In this document: one piece after another, positions 58,490 to 64,000 of the stretch
Layout: the number at the start of each line of letters is the position of its first letter
Position numbering within the stretch: position 1 is the stretch's first letter
Assembly (NCBI GenBank): GCA_035236585.1
Contig: CP141136.1
Location: 56,623,136-56,687,135, forward strand
Direction of reading: 5' to 3'
DNA: 64,000 nt
Origin: Warburgia ugandensis
Lineage: Eukaryota > Streptophyta > Magnoliopsida > Canellales > Canellaceae
The notes under the pieces: generated by a model
Databases searched by the model: none
Seen by the model: the letters and a program-made list of their open reading frames with translations, nothing else
What the model was told of the DNA's origin: nothing
Translations under genes and position numbers: made by a program

Positions 58490-59975
58490 CATCGCAGTCT
58501 GTGAAGAAAACTATTGAAATAAATCCGTACATGATTGGGACAATGGCTGGAGGTGATGCAGATTGCCAGTTTTGGCATAGAAATTTGGGAATCACGGTGA
58601 AATCGTTATTTCGCTAGTCTGATATCCCTTTTCCATCTAAATTTTGTACTTGATGTGAGCCCCAGTCTCATTCTACCATAGACTGGATTACACCGAATAT
58701 TTGATTGATTTTACTCAGTCCTTAGTATCGTCTGCATGAGCTAGCAAACAAGCGAAGGATTTCAGTTACCGGTGCTTCCAAGCTGCTTGCCAACATTCTT
58801 CGCTCATACCGTGGAATGGACCTGTCAGTTGGAACGACGATTGATGGATGGGATGAAACGGTAGAATATCTTTGACCTTTTAAATAGTATAATATCTTCT
58901 ATTTGTTATCTTCAGATGTGCTTGTTGAAATGTGATGTGTTAACAGTGTTTCCTCTTCCATGTGGAATGTGATTTAGGGGCCTGGCTTGTGTTATGTCGA
59001 TAGTGAAGAAGGAAGGCTCAAAGGAACGCTATTCTCAGTTGGATCTGGTTCGCCATATGCTTAGTGTGCTGGATAATGGGTACAGCTGCACTGCCCCTCT
59101 CATTATCTTCAGAAATTGATCTCTCTCTTGCTTTTAACTTTTGAAACTGTATCAGATACCAGTGTGACATGAGCATTGAGGAAGCTGCAGAACTGGCTTG
59201 CCGAGCTATTTATCATGCTACGTTCCGAGATGGAGCTAACGGTGGAGTTGCACGTGGTCTGTGCTCTTTCACTGTATCATGATATTGCCTTCCCCATCCA
59301 GTGTACATCAGCCTTATTAAACAACAAAATTCACCGTTTTATTTTTTCACTGGGCTCTCTGCAAGGCGGTTGATGGGGAGCTACTTTTCAATCCATTCTA
59401 CTTCGTGTTTAACTTTCGTTGTCCACAATTTTGCTTTTCCTCTCTTTGGAGCAGACAGAAGTTCATCTAAATTCACATAGATATGTGCAGATGATCTGAA
59501 TATTATGATCAGCATTTAAAGTCATTGTTTGGTTGCACTTTGCAGTTTATTATGTTGGGCCCACTGGTTAGAAAAAGCTTTCTGGTGATGATGGCGAACT
59601 TCACTATAAATACCACCCTGTCATTTCGAGCACTGGTGAACAAGAAATGGCAGAGGTGGTAGCGCCGCGAGACTGTTTTCTCATTGAAGTTGTTGCTCAA
59701 TTCTTTTATGTTTTCCCCTGACACTCTTAGGGACTTCTGATTCCCTGCATCTTTGGAACTCACGGAATCCAAAGTATATCTCTTGCACTTGCAGTTCATT
59801 CAGGAATCCTTGTTTACAGCTTTGTTTCTTTCATTGATATTGAACACCTAGATAGCAAGCAATATCTGGTGGTTTCATGCTATCAGTAAATTTTGTGGGA
59901 GGTATTTTGTCAAATGGATTGCTTTACACTTACGAGCAATCAGTCACGAACGTGTGCACATGTACGTATGAGATA

Positions 59976-60160
59976 AAAAAGGGGTAGCCCTGGTGCATGA
60001 AGCTTCAGCATATGCAGGGTCTGGGAAGGGATGGACCACAAGAGTCAATAGTACGCGTCCTTATCTTACATTTTATAAGAGGTTGTTTCCACGCCTTGAA
60101 ACCATGACCTCAAGGTCATACGACGATAACTCTACTATTGCTCCAGGGCTTCCCTTCACG
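59976..60160 (-). mobile_element. Au-type SINE, near full length
   Basis: On the minus strand: GGAAGCCCTGGAGCAATAGT, a B-box-like GGTCATGGTTTCAAGGC, AACCTCTTATAAAATGTAAG, and a 3' part with CCAGACCCTGCATATGCTG and GCACCAGGGCTACCCC, ending in a T-run. It is about 10-15 percent diverged from the copy at 5.2 kb by eye. Confidence 0.87.
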
Positions 60161-61046
60161 TGTGATATTAGATAGTATAAATTGCAAGTTTTCACTTTTA
60201 GCAGCGGTGTACTTCCGGTGGTATAGTTATAGCTAAATGGCATTTTCACTTTAACAGTGATAAAGCCTTAAAAAAAGGAGATTTATTTAAAATTTATTTA
60301 CTTTAACGGCACTAATGTTCCGGTGGTAAAAATTTCCTTTTCTAGGAGCATTTTTGTTCTCCAATACCTTTCTCATATTCTCAGAATGATATCCCGCTTG
60401 TTTCTTAAAATACCCTTTTAGGTGTCCTCTTCCTGTACGTAGTGTAAAAAGATACATTAATATAATATTTTGTATCTTTATACTGTATTTTATATTTAAA
60501 ACTCTATATAAAGCAAACACCCTGCTTGTTATGTCTGTTAACAGTTCACGGGTGTTTGCTTTATAAATAATATAGACAAGGGGAAAGAATCTTGATCGTT
60601 TCTAAGGGTTAGGAATTTCTCTTGTTGGAGAATTTTGGGGCATCGCCAATGTAGGACGGGTGGAGCAGATGAAGGGTTTGAATAGCAAATGTGAGGTCCG
60701 ACATATACCTTATATATGAAACTTGGTTTACAGGTGTAGACTATATAATTTCTCAAAAGATTGAGCATAAGTATGTCTGTAAATGACAGATCATTGGGAA
60801 GCAGCAAATGGATACTCCGCTATCTAAAGCACACTATGGCCCAATACTTTGATAATCTTTTTATACACGGCTACATGTTTTCTCAGATGCGATTGGGCAA
60901 GATGACCAAATGAACATTAATCGACTTGACTGATAAATTTTCTACATTTCTTGTTTCCAATCTCATCTGTTGATCTACCCTCAAGCAAACAGCCATAGCC
61001 TGCTCGTCTACAGGACTAGAATAATATTGTTTCGTTATTAACACAA
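60161..61046. other. Non-coding DNA with a weak CACTA-like patch
   Basis: At about 60195-60340, AGCAGCGGTGTACTTCCGGT and a roughly mirrored CGGCACTAATGTTCCGGTGG recall subterminal repeats of plant CACTA elements, but no CACTA terminus is visible. Nothing else was recognised. Confidence 0.3.
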
Positions 61047-61375
61047 TTGCTAAATTGGTTTGGTTACAATCACTTAGGTGAAGTTGTCATGTTCTCTAAG
61101 GTAGTCTCGACATTATGGCATGACAATTCCAGAGCCACATATCTCACTAAAGGTCCAATCTTCTATGCTAGAACCACGCATATTGCAGTTGATTTTCATT
61201 TTGTTAGAAATAAAATGACAAATCGGCAAATTAAATTCGGTTCATATCCAACAGGGACCTGCTCGGTGACATTTTTACCAAACTTCTTGGATTGGATCAT
61301 TTTACATCTTTGTGGGTCAAGTTGAATGTTGTTAATCAACACCCTTTACCTTGAGGAGGCCTATAAATGTACATT
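61047..61375 (+). mobile_element. Ty1/copia RNase H C-terminal remnant
   Basis: STLWHDNSRATYLTKGPIFY and ARTTHIAVDFHFVRNKM follow the copia RNase H signature ([26 protein letters not shown]). A diverged C-terminus with KLNVVNQHPLP and a stop follows. The rest of the element is absent. Confidence 0.85.
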
Positions 61376-62811
61376 ACATGTATATTAGCGTCTTTTCATT
61401 TATCAAACCCTACTATGTACCTTATTTTGATAGTTCTTAATCTACAATTTCTTCTCTCCAAAATAACAGTGGGAACCATCATTGGAAGGAGAAGGTTTTT
61501 GATATGATGCCAAGTCAACAATTTGTGTCACCCAAACAATAATACATGAGAATTTACAGGGGAACTCCACCCCAAAATCAAAACAATAGGGGGCCAAGTG
61601 CGTTTGCTAGACAGTTATTTAGTTGTAAATTGAATTGGATTCTTCTTCGAAAGTGATCTTACTACCCAAGAAGAGGGGTAAAAGAAAGCGAAAGACATAG
61701 GTGCCCCACAGAAGCAGTTAAGGATTAAGAGGTCAACCTAAGAAAACTTGGCGCATTTGATATAAAAATGGTTATTTTGGTTGCCAACCTTTCCATGTCA
61801 AATAAAGGGACTTTAAGCTTTAGAAGAAGCACCATGTAGACAGCCCAGATGTACATTTTTGACATTCGAAACTAATCAGATCGCAAAATGGTTTAGTCTG
61901 TTGTCATAATTGCCTCAACATAATATGCTATCATATGCTGCTATGATTTGGTAGCTTGAGTCCAAAGTATTGGTGCTACTCTAATATGATGATAAGATGA
62001 TCTTGTTGGGGTGGACTTTCATATGATCCATATCCATGGGAGAAAGAAATCTCATAAGTATCTAATGCAGGTCATTCTAAGCCTGAGTGAGAGTGAAAGA
62101 AATGTAGAGCCTCAGAGGAGCATTGAGGGAGGCTTTGAGCCTTCTCCTCATCATTGTAAATTGATTATATAGTGCATTCCTCCTCTCTTGTGGATATAGG
62201 CATGATAGCCAAACTACATAAATCTCTGTTTCTCTTTGTATATTTCCATGTCCTATTATATATATACAATCAGGTCTGTCAGATCTCCAAACCATTGGAT
62301 CTGAACACAACAGATCTTAGCCCCTTCGCACCAAAGTATCAGCGTAGATTTTTAGAAAAGAGATTAGTCTTTGGTGTCAAAATCCTCTTTATCAATAGGA
62401 TCTCTCAACATGGAACCTAGATCGACAGCCGTATGTTCAACTGTTAGATCATCTCAAATAAGTCACATGTATACCAGCCCTTAGCCTCCGTATGTAAGTT
62501 GAGAGAACTTATCCACGAGTTGCTCTACCCATTCAGAGATTGTCAATTTCTCATGGATGTGTCATGTATATGGTGGAATTCCCTGGAGATACAGAGAATG
62601 TGGTGGTCAGGCAGGCTAGGTTCTCACTGTGCGTCAAAGCCCAGGTAGATAAGTCTTGCTTTTACGCTGCATGGTGTATTTTTCGAAAAATAACTCTTTT
62701 TCTTGACCATACCACCCTTTTAGGAAAATATCAATTTTTCGAGAGTTTCCATAAAAATGAGTCAAACTTGTCGAAATGTCTCTCTAGAGATTGGAGTACT
62801 TGTATATTTGT
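61376..62811. other. Intergenic DNA without recognised genes
   Basis: Short frames only. It may include the 3' part of the copia element (the TATAAATGTACATTACATG stretch after 61370), but no LTR pair was found. Confidence 0.4.
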
Positions 62812-62814
62812 TGA

Positions 62815-62985
62815 GCTACAACTGAGCTATACCCCCCTAACCAAGTGGAGCATGAAGGAGTTTGATACTTCTTCGATTCTTTTTCTTGGAGTAGCTGGGC
62901 CTTCTTTGTCTTGAACCAGAGACCTTACTTGTGAAGTAAATCACCGCACTAATGATCTAACCAATTGGGAGAGTTGAGAATAGCA
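62815..62985 (-). pseudogene. NUPT: plastid trnI-GAU 3' exon, trnI-trnA spacer, trnA-UGC 5' start
   Basis: On the minus strand: GATTTACTTCACAAGTAAGG, TCTCTGGTTCAAGACAAAG (from GGTCTCTGGTTCAAGTCCAG), GGCCCAGCTACTCCAAG, AAAAAGAATCGAAGAAG, CATGCTCCACTTGGTTAGG and GGGGTATAGCTCAGTTG. This is the order in the chloroplast rRNA operon spacer: trnI 3' exon, spacer, trnA 5' end. The trnI anticodon half is missing and the trnA sequence ends after the D-arm, so neither is a working tRNA. Confidence 0.8.
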
Positions 62986-64000
62986 ATTCCATTTTTAGAA
63001 CCACAAATAAGAATAAAGTGGATTGTCAATAAGTTCATTTTTTACAATGTAATAGTATACAAAGTTAACAGATCTCAACAAATGCAATAGAATTTATGGC
63101 TAGCTTTGAGCTCGAAGTAGACAAAGGAAGGTTTCCAAGACTACACTAGAATTAAGTTCAGCAGGAGATGTTTCGGATACAAGTCTTGCTAACAATCTGA
63201 ATCCGTCTAATTGGTGGGCTACCAAAGAGCAAGCATCCTTGGATGTTCCACTCTGGTATGTTCTTGCTAATGACACAAACACATGATCCAGATCAAGTGA
63301 ATCTGATGGTTTAGAAACATCCGATCAATGAAGTCTTACTAAAGAGGTGTCTAGCCAATTGGATGTACTGGTGTTAGGATGACGTGGGGTATAGAGCCTT
63401 AAAGCAAGTTCATATTCCAGTTGCACGAAGCCACCACCCAGCCAAGGCTTGGACCTGTGACCTCGTTTCGTTGAGGCGTGTAAGTCTTTTGATACAAAGA
63501 GGCCATATTTTGTTTCTGTGCGTAGCATAAAGAGCATGCAGGGCTGTATAATTTATGATAAATGGTTCATCTTCTGGGCCAAATTTTAGATTGTTGATGT
63601 TTTACTAACCTTGTTTTTGTTCTTACACAATGATGGTGGTGATCATTAGAATTGTCTAGTAGGGAAGATTTTTGGTGCATGTCCCATCTAGTACGTGGCA
63701 GAAAAAACTGAGCACTGCGGATGACCAAACGTTTTCTGAGGCCTGCGTGTAAATTCTGACACCAATACCAGCTCCAACTCGGGATTTTTGCTTAGAAAAG
63801 GCACTCACCAAGGAGAGAAATGGTATTCCTATAGCGCCAGCAACGACTTTGACGCCATCCGACTCAGTGACACAATTGATTGTTTGGTGCAGCACCAACC
63901 ATATCAAAGAGGATTTACACTGTTGGCGCCTCAAGGTAGTGATAACCTCTCAGAACTGGAACCATCTATGGCTTCCAGGATTGGTTGTACAAGGATGGAA
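62986..64000. other. Terminal region without a firm gene call
   Basis: A minus-strand frame at 63656-63934 (92 codons, MRRQQCKSSL to GTCTKNLPY) includes GVKVVAGAIGIPFLSL, a short hydrophobic block. I do not recognise it. At about 63430-63480, CAGCCAAGGCTTGGACCTGT followed by GACCTCG looks like an inverted pol III B-box, perhaps a SINE trace. Both are weak. Confidence 0.25.

Larger units (their letters stand above)
41990..59730 (+). pseudogene. PBE1: Proteasome subunit beta type-5 (PBE1/PSMB5) pseudogene, seven exons, 16-kb intron 2
   Basis: Exons: 41990-42103, 42190-42320, 58490-58596, 58726-58860, 58978-59079, 59156-59256 and 59546 onward, all with GT/AG. Exon 1 gives MKLDTIGLESFAPL (plant beta-5 prefix). 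Exon 2 gives KGTTTLAFIF, keeping the Gly-Thr processing site and catalytic Thr of the chymotrypsin-like subunit. Later exons give [102 protein letters not shown] and KKLSGDDGELHY. Lesions are an extra G in the GAGGAGGGGAGTC of exon 2 (frameshift), a 2-bp deletion in exon 5 (CTTAGTGTGCTGG), and Trp-to-stop in exon 7 (GGTTAGAAAAAG). The 20S proteasome beta-5 subunit gives chymotrypsin-like activity (family knowledge). This copy cannot encode it. Retained introns mean a decayed duplicate gene and not a processed copy. Confidence 0.92.

Noticed and set aside
62815-62985. Functional tRNA genes (tRNA-Ile or tRNA-Ala)
   Set aside because: Only the 3' part of trnI and the 5' start of trnA are present, as plastid fragments; neither can fold into a full tRNA.
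63656-63934. 92-codon minus-strand frame at the window end as a gene exon
   Set aside because: I do not recognise the peptide, and no splice-site pattern supports it. It may be an exon, but evidence is too thin.

Overview
This is nuclear DNA from a flowering plant, probably woody. The evidence is spliced genes with very long TE-filled introns, Au-type SINEs, hAT, PIF/Harbinger, Ty3/gypsy, Ty1/copia and RTE-LINE remnants, and scraps of plastid DNA. No species can be named from the sequence alone. All reading is by eye, so similarities are family recognitions and not database hits.

Layout. (1) 1-5,000, minus strand: one exon of an NDR/tricornered-type AGC kinase, a decayed GRF zinc-finger/membrane gene, and a decayed PIF/Harbinger transposon (transposase plus Myb/SANT-like ORF). 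(2) 5.2-8.7 kb: an Au SINE with clear target-site duplication, then three different tandem arrays (about 60-64 bp, about 300 bp and 42 bp units). (3) 9.2-22.2 kb, plus strand: the one apparently intact gene, a six-exon CCDC130/YJU2-family (CWC16) splicing-factor homologue of 312 codons. Its first coding exon supplies only the ATG. Intron 3 (7.6 kb) holds a 4,233-bp non-autonomous hAT element, defined by a 12-bp terminal inverted repeat and an 8-bp target duplication. That element carries a captured, intron-containing dUTPase gene and an array of 12-bp-stem hairpins. Intron 4 holds a fold-back MITE and a 339-bp tandem duplication.

(4) 22.3-36.8 kb: intergenic, AT-rich, with long (AC)n and (TC)n microsatellites, an RTE-LINE 3' end, an Au SINE, an RNase H fragment, and a mosaic plastid insertion joining psaB, trnA-UGC intron, atpB and ycf2 pieces. 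(5) 36.8-41.6 kb, minus strand: an old Ty3/gypsy element with two LTRs. (6) 42.0-59.7 kb, plus strand: a proteasome beta-5 (PBE1/PSMB5) pseudogene with seven recognisable exons, two frameshifts and a nonsense codon. Its second intron is 16.2 kb and holds an RTE LINE, a truncated gypsy element, a GC-rich LTR-like block and SINE pieces. (7) 59.7-64 kb: another Au SINE, a copia tail, and a second plastid fragment (trnI-GAU to trnA-UGC spacer).

The most notable object is the hAT element with the captured dUTPase. It sits in the same orientation as its host gene and retains the dUTPase introns and what may be its E2F-type promoter motifs, so capture happened at the DNA level.
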